From assembly GCF_002218085.1 (NCBI RefSeq), contig NZ_BDUC01000003.1:345666-409665 (forward strand): DNA of 64,000 nt, read 5' to 3'. Below are positions 8,073 to 16,541 of the stretch, piece after piece; position 1 is the first letter of the stretch, and the number at the start of each line of letters is the position of its first letter. The position numbers and the translations under genes are program-made. Below the pieces are notes generated by a model that saw nothing but the letters and a program-made list of their open reading frames with translations, ran no database searches and was not told the DNA's origin. The DNA comes from Tolypothrix sp. NIES-4075 (GTDB lineage: Bacteria; Cyanobacteriota; Cyanobacteriia; Cyanobacteriales; Nostocaceae).

Positions 8073-9776
8073 CTACTGCTGAAGCTTTGTGATTCTGTCG
8101 AGTACTTGTTGATAGCGCTTTGTATTTCCTTCTTGTAAATAGAGCTTTGCAGCTTGCTGCAAGTCCCTAATTCCTTCTTGCTTGTCTCCCAAATCAAGGC
8201 GGGCATTTCCCCGATAATGGTAAGCATAGGCATATTTGGGATTGAAACGAATCGCTTGACTGTAATCGGCTATGGCTGCCTGCAAGTCTTTCAAGGCGAA
8301 ACGGACACGAGCTCGGTTGTAGTAGGCTAGATAATATTTAGGATTGAGGCGAATCGCTTGGTCGTAATCGGCTATAGCTCCCTGCTTGTCTCCTAAATTA
8401 AAGCGGACATTTCCCCGGTCGTTGTAGATATTGACATTTTTGATATTGAGGCTAATTGCTTGGTCATAATCGGCTAAAGCTCCCTGCTTGTCTCCCAACC
8501 CAGCACGGGCAAAACCCCGGTTATAGTAATCAACACCATCTTTAGGAGTAAAGCGAATCACTTCCAAGTAATCAGCGATCGCTCCTTCCTTGTCTCCCAA
8601 GTAGGAGCGCACAAGACCCCGGTTAACATAGGTTAAGGCAGATCTAGGATTAAGGCGAATCGCTTGGTCAAAATCGGCTAAAGCTCCCTGCTGGTCTCCC
8701 AAATTACGGCGGGCACGACCTCGGCTAACGTAGGCATAGACATATTTGGGATTAATTTCTAGTGCTTGGTTGTAATCGGCGATCGCCCTTTGGTTGTCTC
8801 CTAGTTCAGAGCGGACAAGACCTCGGTTGTAGTAGGCTAGGGTATATTTAGGATCGAGGCGAATCGCTTGCTCATAATCAGCAATTGCCCCCTGATTGTC
8901 TCGCAAACTACGACGAGCAATACCTCGGTCGTTATAGGCACTTACATACTTGGGATTGAGGCGAATCGCTTCAGTATAATCAGCGATCGCTCCTTTAAAG
9001 TCTCCTTTTCTACGCTTATCGCCACCCTGAATATACAAATCGTCAGCTTTGGGTGCTGTGGCTACTTGAGTGTTAGGAGGACGGACTCCCACATCGACCC
9101 CAGCTTTTGCTGACAGTCTCAAAAAGGTATTGATGGGAATGCCTAAATTAAAGCCTGTTTTACTTTCTTTAGTATCCAAATCGGCTCTACCGTGAACTCC
9201 GATTAGTTCACCTTTTTCGTTTAATACTGCACCACCACTCATCCCCTCTGACGTATTATTGCTGTAAACCAAGGCATAGCCATCACGCAGAGCTTTTGAA
9301 GCATTAGCAGTAATCCGCCCATCGCTGAAAGTATAAATTGATTGATTAATCGCGAATGTTGGTGCAGGAAACCCAGCTACATAAGCCGTTGTCCCTTCTG
9401 TACTCACGTCAGAATTGCCCATCTTCGCCATAGTATAATTTTGACTACTGCTAAACTGCACCACAGCTAAATCTACTCCTGCCAGCAGTTTCATAGTGTT
9501 GTAATTGACAGCATAGCGCCTATTATCAGGAGTAACAATTTCATAATTATCTGCAACATCTACCACATGAGCCGCTGTCAGCACAGTGTAAATATTGCCT
9601 TCTTTCTTAATAATTACTCCAGAACCATACCTAGGCTTCTTACTTTGAATCAGGACTGTGATTTCTTTAGCAATTTTATTCACCTCAGGTGGTGATAGGG
9701 CTACAACCACTTGCATTTGCACAAAAGCAATTGAAACCCCAATTAATGCTGGTGCGAGTCGAGAATAAAAATTCAT
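8073..9776 (-). CDS. Secreted trypsin-like serine protease with TPR repeats
   Basis: I choose ATG at 9776 (MNFYSRLAPALIGV), which has GGAG about nine bases upstream; the TTG fifteen bases earlier is less likely. The 567-residue protein has a signal peptide, then a chymotrypsin-fold protease with His in LTAAHVVD, Asp in GVDLAVVQF and Ser in GMSGGAVLN, a complete triad. From about residue 255 to the end there are nine TPR units (pattern GAIADYxQAIRLNPKYxxAY). It is probably a periplasmic or extracellular protease with a protein-binding tail. The next protease gene upstream ends four bases before this start, so they form one operon. Confidence 0.9.
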   Translation of the reverse strand: MNFYSRLAPALIGVSIAFVQMQVVVALSPPEVNKIAKEITVLIQSKKPRYGSGVIIKKEGNIYTVLTAAHVVDVADNYEIVTPDNRRYAVNYNTMKLLAGVDLAVVQFSSSQNYTMAKMGNSDVSTEGTTAYVAGFPAPTFAINQSIYTFSDGRITANASKALRDGYALVYSNNTSEGMSGGAVLNEKGELIGVHGRADLDTKESKTGFNLGIPINTFLRLSAKAGVDVGVRPPNTQVATAPKADDLYIQGGDKRRKGDFKGAIADYTEAIRLNPKYVSAYNDRGIARRSLRDNQGAIADYEQAIRLDPKYTLAYYNRGLVRSELGDNQRAIADYNQALEINPKYVYAYVSRGRARRNLGDQQGALADFDQAIRLNPRSALTYVNRGLVRSYLGDKEGAIADYLEVIRFTPKDGVDYYNRGFARAGLGDKQGALADYDQAISLNIKNVNIYNDRGNVRFNLGDKQGAIADYDQAIRLNPKYYLAYYNRARVRFALKDLQAAIADYSQAIRFNPKYAYAYHYRGNARLDLGDKQEGIRDLQQAAKLYLQEGNTKRYQQVLDRITKLQQ

Positions 9777-9780
9777 TTCT

Positions 9781-10545
9781 TTAATCTCCAATCAACTTAA
9801 TAACAGTCTCTATCGGTACAGCCCAACTCAGACGAGTAATTTTTTTGTGCAAAGCTGCGTCAGCTTCCGAACCATCAGCAAACATAGAAGGTGCATCCCA
9901 CAGTGGATATGCGTGCATTCCATTCACACCCACAACTTCACCTCGACGATTTAACAATGGTCCGCCGCTCATGCCCTTTTGGATATCATTGGTATACCCA
10001 AACTGATATCCTCCCTCCAAAGCTTTATGCAGCCTCAGCGATATTTTACCAGTAGTTAATGCAAAGCCTTTTTTTCCAGTTTCCTCTTCTTGAGAGGGAA
10101 ACCCACCTGCAAATACTTCATCCCCCACCGCCGGTGAAGAACCAAAAGATGCCACACTATAAATAATGCCACTGCTGCGGAACTGCAATAAAGCCAAATC
10201 ATTTTGCCCAAAGCGAATAGTTTTAGGCACATCAGCCACCCAGAACCGATTATCGTTTGTCTGAATGCGATACGGGGGGTTCTGCGATCGCAACACATGA
10301 GCATTCGTCAGCACAGTATAAAAGTTGCCCTGCCTTTTTAGTAAAATTCCTGAGCCTAATACATCTCGCGATATTACCTTCACGGTAATAGCTTGCCCTT
10401 GCTTCTCCAACTGCTTTATCGATAGTTCAGTAACCGATAATTGCGGTTTTGCTAACTTATTACTACTGACATTTACTGCCCATGTTGACAACGTGAGACA
10501 TAAACTGCCCACACAAGCAATCAGTGTAAATTTACGCCAATTCAT
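9781..10545 (-). CDS. Secreted trypsin-like serine protease
   Basis: A 254-residue relative of the downstream protease without the TPR tail. It has a signal peptide (FTLIACVGSLCLTLSTWAV) and a full triad: His in LTNAHVLRS, Asp in GQNDLALLQF, Ser in KGMSGGPLLNR. The substrate-pocket region near the end (LSWAVPIETVIKL) parallels NLGIPINTFLRL in the neighbour, suggesting tandem duplication followed by a TPR fusion in one copy. Substrates are unknown. It should act outside the cytoplasm. Confidence 0.9.
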   Translation of the reverse strand: MNWRKFTLIACVGSLCLTLSTWAVNVSSNKLAKPQLSVTELSIKQLEKQGQAITVKVISRDVLGSGILLKRQGNFYTVLTNAHVLRSQNPPYRIQTNDNRFWVADVPKTIRFGQNDLALLQFRSSGIIYSVASFGSSPAVGDEVFAGGFPSQEEETGKKGFALTTGKISLRLHKALEGGYQFGYTNDIQKGMSGGPLLNRRGEVVGVNGMHAYPLWDAPSMFADGSEADAALHKKITRLSWAVPIETVIKLIGD

Positions 10546-10606
10546 TTAATTTTTAGAGTTATTTCCTCATTACCATCACTCCTTCCCATGTACCAAAACA
10601 AGTAAA

Positions 10607-11188
10607 CTACATGTTTAAATGTTTAGTACCTGCACTAGGCTCAGATGATGTGAAGTACAAGTACGCTTCCACATCAATATTCACCGGATCGTTGCTGGTA
10701 TCACCACCAAGTTGATTTGTAGCGTTTCCAGCTGCCAAGGCACGTCGATCAAATAATTGACGTGCAGTTGCGTTGGGATCGCTGCCACGTTTGAGAGTAA
10801 ATAACAAAGTTCTATCTGTACAAGCAGCGTTTTTTTCAGCAGCAGCGCACACGACTGGCTGTCCGTTGAGGATACCCGCTTTGATATATCTGAGAGTACC
10901 GTTGTCATAACTCCTTTGAAATCTCCGAGATACCTGTTGGCAGCGTTGCACAGGAGTCAACTCTTTACTGCCCAAAGACGTGGTAATCCAGCGAATAATC
11001 GGCAAATTCTTGCCATCTTGGGTGCGAACAAATGTTGTAGGCACGCTGTTGTTTTTGCCGCAGTAAAAAGTTGTGCCTTCAGCATAGCTAGGTAGATTCA
11101 TTGCAGTTGTGGCAAAACTAGTCAGCGCAGCTATACCAAAAACTCGTGCAAACCCAGTCAAAACTTGACTATATATTTTTATTTTCAT
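10607..11188 (-). CDS. COP23 domain protein
   Basis: A 193-residue exported protein: signal peptide (IAALTSFATTAMNLPSYAEG), then the COP23 core TFYCGKNNSVPTTFV, IIRWITTSLGSKELTPVQRC, SRRFQRSY and the cysteine-containing second half QPVVCAAAEKNAACTDRTLL. COP23 was named for a rhythmically accumulating membrane-associated protein of a unicellular cyanobacterium; its biochemical role is not established. This copy is full length, unlike the copy at 5514. It is 61 bases upstream of, and in line with, the two protease genes, so a shared transcript is possible. Confidence 0.85.
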   Translation of the reverse strand: MKIKIYSQVLTGFARVFGIAALTSFATTAMNLPSYAEGTTFYCGKNNSVPTTFVRTQDGKNLPIIRWITTSLGSKELTPVQRCQQVSRRFQRSYDNGTLRYIKAGILNGQPVVCAAAEKNAACTDRTLLFTLKRGSDPNATARQLFDRRALAAGNATNQLGGDTSNDPVNIDVEAYLYFTSSEPSAGTKHLNM

Positions 11189-11353
11189 AAATACAACTTA
11201 GTTACAAAAGGGTTATAACACTAATATTGCTCTACACTTAGTTCCAAACTAAAATTGCACATTTCGGAATATACTTAAATTTATACCAGTAAAGTGGCGC
11301 TTATTTTTTAATTTAAACATAACTGAAGATAAATTATTATTGCTTGACAATAA

Positions 11354-11464
11354 CTACAATAAATGGTTAAATTTTTGCCTAATTTGTTCAGGCATTATGA
11401 ACCGAATAACTTTACCACCCAGAGGCTTGAGGTTTGTGCCACAATATTGACACATGATTTTCAT
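11354..11464 (-). CDS. Possible 36-residue protein with one CxxC pair
   Basis: In the 390-base gap before sbtA, the minus strand holds ATG at 11464 to TAG at 11354: MKIMCQYCGTNLKPLGGKVI then RFIMPEQIRQKFNHLL. The amino-acid order looks protein-like (a CxxC knuckle then a basic helix), but there is no clear ribosome site and it is very short. It may be a genuine small protein or a remnant. The rest of the gap (11189-11353 and 11465-11578) holds only AT-rich sequence and presumably the sbtA promoter. Confidence 0.3.
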   Translation of the reverse strand: MKIMCQYCGTNLKPLGGKVIRFIMPEQIRQKFNHLL

Positions 11465-11578
11465 ACTATCTTCACAAAATTGAAATATATTGACTTGTCA
11501 AGTTAACTATTTGTTACAAAATGGTTAGCGATCGCTTATGTTTTTCATGATTGTTTGCAGACATCGGGGTTATCAGAC

Positions 11579-12562
11579 ATGAATTCGAGCCTGATATTGT
11601 CCAATATATTAAATCCGCCAGTGCTTTTTTTCTTTCTAGGAATGCTGGCGATTTTTCTTAAATCCGATCTAGAAATTCCTCCTCCCTTGCCAAAATTATT
11701 TTCTCTTTATCTTTTACTTGCTATTGGCTTTAAAGGAGGATATGAACTCGAAGAAAGTGGAATTAGTCCACAAATCGGGCTGACACTTTTAGCAGCTGTA
11801 CTCATGGCTTGTGTCGTCCCTGTCTACTCTTTTTTTATCCTAAAAATCAAACTTGACGCATATAATGCAGCAGCTATTGCTGCAACTTATGGTTCAATTA
11901 GTGCCGTCACATTTATCACGGCACAATCTTTTCTCAAAGTTGTTAGCATCAACTCAGATGGTTACATGGTAGCTGCTTTAGCGTTGATGGAATCTCCGGC
12001 AATTGTCGTGGGAATTGTTTTAGTAAAAATTTTTGCTAAAAGCAAAGAAAAAGAATCAGAAAATTCGGAATTTTTCTGGAGTGAAGTTTTTCGAGAAGCT
12101 TTCTTAAATGGTTCTGTATTTCTCTTAGTTGGTAGCGTCGTTATCGGCATTCTCACCGGGGCAAAAGGATGGGAAAAGTTGCAACCATTTACCCAAGGAA
12201 TCTTTTACGGTACATTATCATTTTTCTTATTAGATATGGGAATGGTAGCGGCAAGAAGAATCAAAGACTTGAGTAAAACAGGTTCTTTTTTGATTGCATT
12301 TTCTGTATTTATGCCTGTAGCAAATGCAATCATCGGCATAATCATCGCTAAACTCATCGGTATTTCTCAAGGAAATGCCCTTTTGTTTGCCGTTCTTTGT
12401 GCAAGTGCTTCTTATATAGCGGTTCCAGCAGCGATGAGGATGACAGTTCCGGAAGCTAATCCAAGTTTGTACGTTTCTATGGCTTTAGCGCTAACCTTTC
12501 CCTTCAACATTATTGTCGGGATTCCCTTGTATATGAATATCATTAAAATCATGGGAGTTTAA
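11579..12562 (+). CDS. sbtA: Sodium-dependent bicarbonate transporter SbtA
   Basis: A 327-residue membrane protein from ATG at 11579 (MNSSLILSNILNPPVLFFFL); the TTG at 11555 is rejected as a start. About ten membrane helices are arranged as two inverted halves, with SbtA signatures LAIGFKGGYELEESG and YGSISAVTFITAQSFL in the first half and FAVLCASASYIAVPAAMRM in the second. SbtA imports bicarbonate with sodium across the plasma membrane as part of the carbon-concentrating mechanism. Four bases separate it from sbtB, so the pair is an operon. Low inorganic carbon is the known inducer of the family. Confidence 0.95.
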   Translation: MNSSLILSNILNPPVLFFFLGMLAIFLKSDLEIPPPLPKLFSLYLLLAIGFKGGYELEESGISPQIGLTLLAAVLMACVVPVYSFFILKIKLDAYNAAAIAATYGSISAVTFITAQSFLKVVSINSDGYMVAALALMESPAIVVGIVLVKIFAKSKEKESENSEFFWSEVFREAFLNGSVFLLVGSVVIGILTGAKGWEKLQPFTQGIFYGTLSFFLLDMGMVAARRIKDLSKTGSFLIAFSVFMPVANAIIGIIIAKLIGISQGNALLFAVLCASASYIAVPAAMRMTVPEANPSLYVSMALALTFPFNIIVGIPLYMNIIKIMGV

Positions 12563-12566
12563 AGAA

Positions 12567-12860
12567 GTGGAATTAGTCAAGAAAGTAGAAATAATTACCA
12601 ATTCCTTAGAGCTTCCTCAAGTTCTGAAGATTCTCGAAAAAGCGGGTGTTTCTGGATATACTATCATTGAGAACGTTACAGGCACAGGCGACAGAGGTAG
12701 AGTCATCAATGATTTAGCAACACAAGCACTCACCAATGGTTATGTAATGAGTATTTGTACCGAAAAACAAGAGCATCAATTAGTGAAAGCGATCGAACCA
12801 GTATTGAAGAAATTTGGCGGTGTGTGTATTGTTTCTGATGCACAGTGGATTGCTCATTAG
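12567..12860 (+). CDS. sbtB: SbtB, PII-like regulator of SbtA
   Basis: A 97-residue PII-fold protein starting at GTG 12567 (reads MELVKKVEIITNSLELPQVL). The T-loop area (ITNVxGxGDRGR type, here ENVTGTGDRGRVINDLATQA) and VCIVSDAQWIAH at the end fit SbtB. SbtB binds adenine nucleotides including cAMP and interacts with SbtA at the membrane. No C-terminal CGPxGC redox motif is present, unlike some SbtB proteins. Co-directional with sbtA and followed by a terminator. Confidence 0.93.
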   Translation: MELVKKVEIITNSLELPQVLKILEKAGVSGYTIIENVTGTGDRGRVINDLATQALTNGYVMSICTEKQEHQLVKAIEPVLKKFGGVCIVSDAQWIAH

Positions 12861-12877
12861 ATAAGCTTTGTACGTAG

Positions 12878-12909
12878 AACGCGGTTATTTTTCCGCGTTT
12901 CTCTTTCTT
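12878..12909 (+). terminator. Rho-independent terminator of sbtAB
   Basis: AACGCGG at 12878-12884 pairs with CCGCGTT at 12893-12899 and is followed by TCTCTTTCTTT. It lies 18 bases after sbtB and ends the sbtAB transcript before the carbonic anhydrase gene. Confidence 0.8.
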
Positions 12910-12994
12910 TAAAAGTTGATATTTTTTATCAGTAAAAATAATTATATCTGATAAATGATTAGACTTAACACATATTTATTGAGGTAATTCAACC

Positions 12995-13672
12995 GTGCCA
13001 CTAAAAAGAATAATTGCCGGACTGAACGATTTTCATGATAATTATTTCATCACGCACCGTGAAATGTTTGAGCATTTATCTCACGGTCAAAGTCCGGAAG
13101 TTTTATTTATCACTTGTTCCGACTCACGCATTGACCCGTGTTTAATCACTCAAAGCCAACCTGGTGAATTATTTGTTATCCGTAATATCGGTAATATCAT
13201 ACCAGCTTATGGAATCTCAAATAGTGCCGAAGCTGCTGGTATAGAATATGCCGTTCAAACTTTGAATATCAAAGACATTGTTATCTGCGGTCATTCTCAC
13301 TGCGGAGCGATGAAAGGACTATTGCAAGTAGGTAATCTTGCTCAACAGATGCCTTTAGTTTACGATTGGCTGAAGCATCATGGCGAAGCAACTCGGCGTC
13401 TGGTCTTAGATAACTATCAACATTATTCTAGCGATAAACTTTTAAAGGTAACAATTGAGCAGAATGTTCTGACGCAGATAGAAAATCTAGAGACTTACCC
13501 AGTTATTCGCTCTAGACTTCACGGCGGTAAACTTACTCTACACGCTTGGATTTATGAGATTGAGACTGGAGAAGTCTTTGCCTACGACGCTAACACAGGT
13601 AAATTTAAAATTATTGAAAATCGCCCTTTCCCTGTACCTAATCCTTTAATCGGTGTACACTTCGTAGAATAG
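12995..13672 (+). CDS. ccaA: Beta-type carbonic anhydrase (CcaA-like, short form)
   Basis: A 225-residue beta-carbonic anhydrase starting at GTG 12995. Zinc ligands Cys41, His100 and Cys103 and the Asp43/Arg45 dyad are all present (TCSDSR, CGHSHCGAM). Segments MPLVYDWLKHHGEATRRLV and LHGGKLTLHAWIYEIETGEV match carboxysomal CcaA, which interconverts CO2 and bicarbonate near Rubisco. The protein ends at residue 225 without the roughly 50-residue C-terminal extension of carboxysomal CcaA known to contact CcmM. Location (carboxysome or cytoplasm) is thus open. Its place beside sbtAB and pxcA supports a role in carbon acquisition. Confidence 0.9.
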   Translation: MPLKRIIAGLNDFHDNYFITHREMFEHLSHGQSPEVLFITCSDSRIDPCLITQSQPGELFVIRNIGNIIPAYGISNSAEAAGIEYAVQTLNIKDIVICGHSHCGAMKGLLQVGNLAQQMPLVYDWLKHHGEATRRLVLDNYQHYSSDKLLKVTIEQNVLTQIENLETYPVIRSRLHGGKLTLHAWIYEIETGEVFAYDANTGKFKIIENRPFPVPNPLIGVHFVE

Positions 13673-13684
13673 TCTATAATATTT

Positions 13685-13743
13685 AATGGATAATGGCTAA
13701 TGAGCAATGATTTGGATCAATTACTCATTAGCCATTATCCATT
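13685..13743. terminator. Perfect 20-bp inverted repeat after the carbonic anhydrase gene
   Basis: The arm at 13685-13704 (AATGGATAATGGCTAATGAG) is the exact reverse complement of 13724-13743. It starts 13 bases after the stop codon and can form a long AT-rich hairpin. There is no good T-run, so it may be a repeat element serving as a terminator or mRNA 3' protector. Confidence 0.65.
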
Positions 13744-13786
13744 TTGATTTAATATAAATAACAAAGCTAAATATACAGATAATATT

Positions 13787-15130
13787 ATGTGTGCGATGAA
13801 ATCTTCCTTTTTCACTAAAAACACAAATTTTATCCGAGAAAAAGTTAAAAAATACTGGGACTCCAGTCATAAATGGTTAGTAAATAGACCAGAAAGAGCG
13901 CTAGAAGAGGCTTATCAAGCGGCTCAGATCATTAAAAACATCGAATTAGAACACTTTGGCAACAAAAAAATATCTCCGGAATCAGTAAATTATACTGACA
14001 ATGTAATGTCTTATTGGCAGGTTTATCTAAATAAAAACTTAACTATTATCAAAGCAAAGTTAGCTGAATTTCGCTTGGCGCGTTCTATTACAAATAGTTC
14101 AAGTCCAGTTTTTTTAGAGAAGCTAAATTTTATTGATGAGGTGATAGCTAAATATAGCACGGAAGATGAAGCAGTTAGCGTAGACGCGGTGACTCCGCTT
14201 GTGACCAATCGCCTAGCATATCCGCAAACATCTAGCACCATAGCTCCCATTGAACCACTACAAATTAGGGGTGACAAAGTGAAAAAGCAACCAGATTCAT
14301 CTCCTGAAGAAGTTAAAAAAGTTCAACCTTTAATGAAAAAAACCGGATTTTTACCTAGGTCGATTGGCAGAACAATTAATAAAATCAAAAGTGATTTTAA
14401 TCCGCAATCAGAGCAGCAATTTGTTAAAGACTACCGAATCTCTAGAAATAGAACAAGAACGGCAGTAAAATTTTTGGCAATGCTAGTTATTGTACCGCTT
14501 TTAACGCAAATCTTATCTAAACAATTAATAATAAGTCCTATATTAGAGCGCGTTAGAGGCGAAAATACACCGGAAATTTTCTTGAACTCGGAAATGGAAG
14601 AAGAAGCTCTCCAAGAATTAAAGAGTTTTGAACAACAACTTAGATTTAACAATCTCATTCATGAAGCACCGCTGCTTTCTTCCGAAGCAATAGAAGAAAA
14701 AGTTAAAAACAAAGCACTTGAACTTGCCGAAGAATTTATTGGTAAAAGCAATAATGCCATTAGCAATGTTTTTGCTGATTTGATATCACTAATCGCTTTT
14801 GGCGTAGTCATCGCTACAAGTAAAAGGGAAATTGCGATAGTCAAGTCTTTTATGGATGAAATTGTTTATGGTTTGAGTGATAGTGCTAAAGCTTTTTTAA
14901 TTATTTTATTCACAGATATATTTGTGGGATTCCACTCACCACATGGGTGGGAAGTTATTCTAGAAGGATTATCAGAACATTTAGGATTACCAGCAAATAG
15001 AAGCGCAATATTTTTATTTATCGCAACATTTCCTGTGATTTTAGACACTATATTTAAATATTGGATATTCCGCTATCTCAGTCGTTTATCTCCGTCAGCA
15101 TTAGCTACTTTGAAAGAAATGGACGAGTAA
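13787..15130 (+). CDS. pxcA: Proton extrusion protein PxcA (CemA family)
   Basis: A 447-residue membrane protein of the CemA/PxcA family. The N-terminal 220 residues are charged and cytoplasmic; the conserved domain follows with helices at about 228-248 (AVKFLAMLVIVPLLTQIL), 325-345 (VFADLISLIAFGVVIATS), 365-382 (AFLIILFTDIFVGFH) and 402-425. Family hallmarks HSPHGWEVILEGLSEHLGLP and FPVILDTIFKYWIFRYLSR are clear. PxcA promotes light-dependent proton extrusion, which supports inorganic-carbon uptake, matching the sbtAB and carbonic anhydrase genes next to it. The start may be ATG 13787 or ATG 13796. Confidence 0.93.
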   Translation: MCAMKSSFFTKNTNFIREKVKKYWDSSHKWLVNRPERALEEAYQAAQIIKNIELEHFGNKKISPESVNYTDNVMSYWQVYLNKNLTIIKAKLAEFRLARSITNSSSPVFLEKLNFIDEVIAKYSTEDEAVSVDAVTPLVTNRLAYPQTSSTIAPIEPLQIRGDKVKKQPDSSPEEVKKVQPLMKKTGFLPRSIGRTINKIKSDFNPQSEQQFVKDYRISRNRTRTAVKFLAMLVIVPLLTQILSKQLIISPILERVRGENTPEIFLNSEMEEEALQELKSFEQQLRFNNLIHEAPLLSSEAIEEKVKNKALELAEEFIGKSNNAISNVFADLISLIAFGVVIATSKREIAIVKSFMDEIVYGLSDSAKAFLIILFTDIFVGFHSPHGWEVILEGLSEHLGLPANRSAIFLFIATFPVILDTIFKYWIFRYLSRLSPSALATLKEMDE

Positions 15131-15159
15131 GCTGTAAGGCTTTTAATTTTCTCTTTCTC

Positions 15160-15200
15160 GGTAGAGAGGGAGAGGGGGGGAGAGGGGGAGGGGGAGAAAG
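15160..15200. repeat. Purine-only tract
   Basis: About 40 bases after pxcA are almost entirely G and A (runs of GAGGGGG type) on the + strand. It is low-complexity DNA with no visible gene. Confidence 0.6.
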
Positions 15201-15272
15201 TTTGAGGCTTTGATTTTAAATTGTAAGCGCAACAGCTTAATGAATAATTAAAACTTAAAAAAATATCAATGC

Positions 15273-15384
15273 CTAGTGGTCTGTCCCATTAATTTTGATG
15301 GATACGTAGTAAGCACGAAGAGTGCTTGTTTGAGCGATAAATCGCTGACTACAAGCCCGCAAAACTAATGAAACATACCACTAG
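15273..15384. repeat. 112-bp MITE-like element with terminal inverted repeats
   Basis: The element begins CTAGTGGTCTGTCCCATTA and ends TAATGAAACATACCACTAG, imperfect inverted repeats with matching CTAGTGG/CCACTAG tips and ATTAATTTTG/CAAAACTAAT just inside. Internal short palindromes (AGCACGAAGAGTGCT, GCGATAAATCGC) are present. It has no coding capacity and is probably a non-autonomous mobile repeat. Confidence 0.6.
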
Positions 15385-15446
15385 AAGTGAGATAAAAAAT
15401 ATTTTTATAAAAATTTTAGTGTTTAAATATACAAATACTTTAACTT

Positions 15447-15749
15447 TTACATTGAAAAACGCTTAACTTCAAATCCTTGCAATCCTTTCGGCTCCTCATA
15501 CTCAACCACTACATCTTGAACCATAGCAGCAGGTGGTCCAGAATGACACCAGCGAATCATCTCTTCTACAACATTCTGCGCTCCCTCAAAGATTGCTTCC
15601 ACGCGATTGTCGGGGAGATTTCGCACCCAGCCCTGCAATCCTAACTGGGTGGCTGTATCAACAGTAGCGTAGCGATAACCTACTCCTTGAACTCTCCCGG
15701 TAATAAATACGTGGGCGCAGATTTGCGGCGATGCTGTAAGACTTTCCAT
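15447..15749 (-). CDS. acyP: Acylphosphatase
   Basis: A 100-residue protein with the acylphosphatase fold and motif: HVFITGRVQGVGYRYAT carries the catalytic Arg and phosphate loop, and GWVRNLPDNRVEAIFEG carries the catalytic Asn. It hydrolyses carboxyl-phosphate bonds of small acyl phosphates in the cytoplasm. The length is normal for the family. It stands alone on the minus strand between the MITE-like repeat and a DUF1823 gene. Confidence 0.93.
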   Translation of the reverse strand: MESLTASPQICAHVFITGRVQGVGYRYATVDTATQLGLQGWVRNLPDNRVEAIFEGAQNVVEEMIRWCHSGPPAAMVQDVVVEYEEPKGLQGFEVKRFSM

Positions 15750-15863
15750 TTGAGCGCATACTCTTGACGATATCTAGTTTACCTGCTTTATTGACATAAT
15801 ATCTAGTTTTTTAGTTGAAAAAAGTGATTTTAATCATAGTCATCATCGTTGCCAGCCTCAACT

Positions 15864-15890
15864 AACAACTAACAACTAACAACTAACTAT
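15864..15890. repeat. CTAACAA heptamer tandem repeat
   Basis: Four adjoining copies of the heptamer ACTAACA just upstream of the DUF1823 gene; a short tandem repeat of the kind widespread in filamentous cyanobacteria. Confidence 0.7.
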
Positions 15891-15904
15891 TTTTCGTTTT
15901 CCTT

Positions 15905-16282
15905 ATGTCTAACCTCCCTCCACTCAATACTGAAACCATTTGGGCAATTATTAATGAAGAAATTGATGATGCCATAGTTAACAAATTGGTATGGTACTAC
16001 TTAGGCTATCGCTACGATGAAACAAGCGGACAATGGGACACTAGCAAAGTGTTACCAGAATGGCGGGATGAGTATCCAGAACCGCCAGATTTTATTGAAA
16101 ATCGCCCCCCAACAGTCAAATTGACTCGTTCCATTCCTGTGGAAAATAAACAATTGCTGAAAGAACAATTAGGTTTTAAAGGTTATAAAATCGGTGAATT
16201 TGGACCTCGACAAACTCGTAGGGCGACGGCGGCAAATTGGTTGTTAAGTTACATGCAACAAACGAACAGCAAATCTGAGTAA
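15905..16282 (+). CDS. DUF1823 family protein
   Basis: A 125-residue soluble protein starting MSNLPPLNTETIWAIINEEI with the core KLVWYYLGYRYDETSGQWD and KEQLGFKGYKIGEFGPRQTR. This matches the cyanobacterial and plastid DUF1823 family, of unknown function. No membrane helix, signal peptide or metal motif is visible. The gene is monocistronic; the gap to the next gene (16283-16541) contains only a small palindrome (GAGCGGTAAACCGCTC) and AT-rich sequence. Confidence 0.85.
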   Translation: MSNLPPLNTETIWAIINEEIDDAIVNKLVWYYLGYRYDETSGQWDTSKVLPEWRDEYPEPPDFIENRPPTVKLTRSIPVENKQLLKEQLGFKGYKIGEFGPRQTRRATAANWLLSYMQQTNSKSE

Positions 16283-16541
16283 TAAAGTAGATGGGTATAA
16301 ATAAACGGAATTATGAGCGGTAAACCGCTCACTACGAACTATACCTAAGGAGTATTGACAAGTCATTAGAATTTGTTAAGTGAACAGCTAGGCGATCGCC
16401 ACAAAAAAATCAAGTATCCCTAAAAAAATATCTCTGAAGATAGAGGTATTAGTTTCTTAATTATTTCGCTAGAGCTATTGGCTAATTAAAAAAAAAATCT
16501 GACAATACAAACAACCAAACTTTCAAAGTACAAATACTTTT

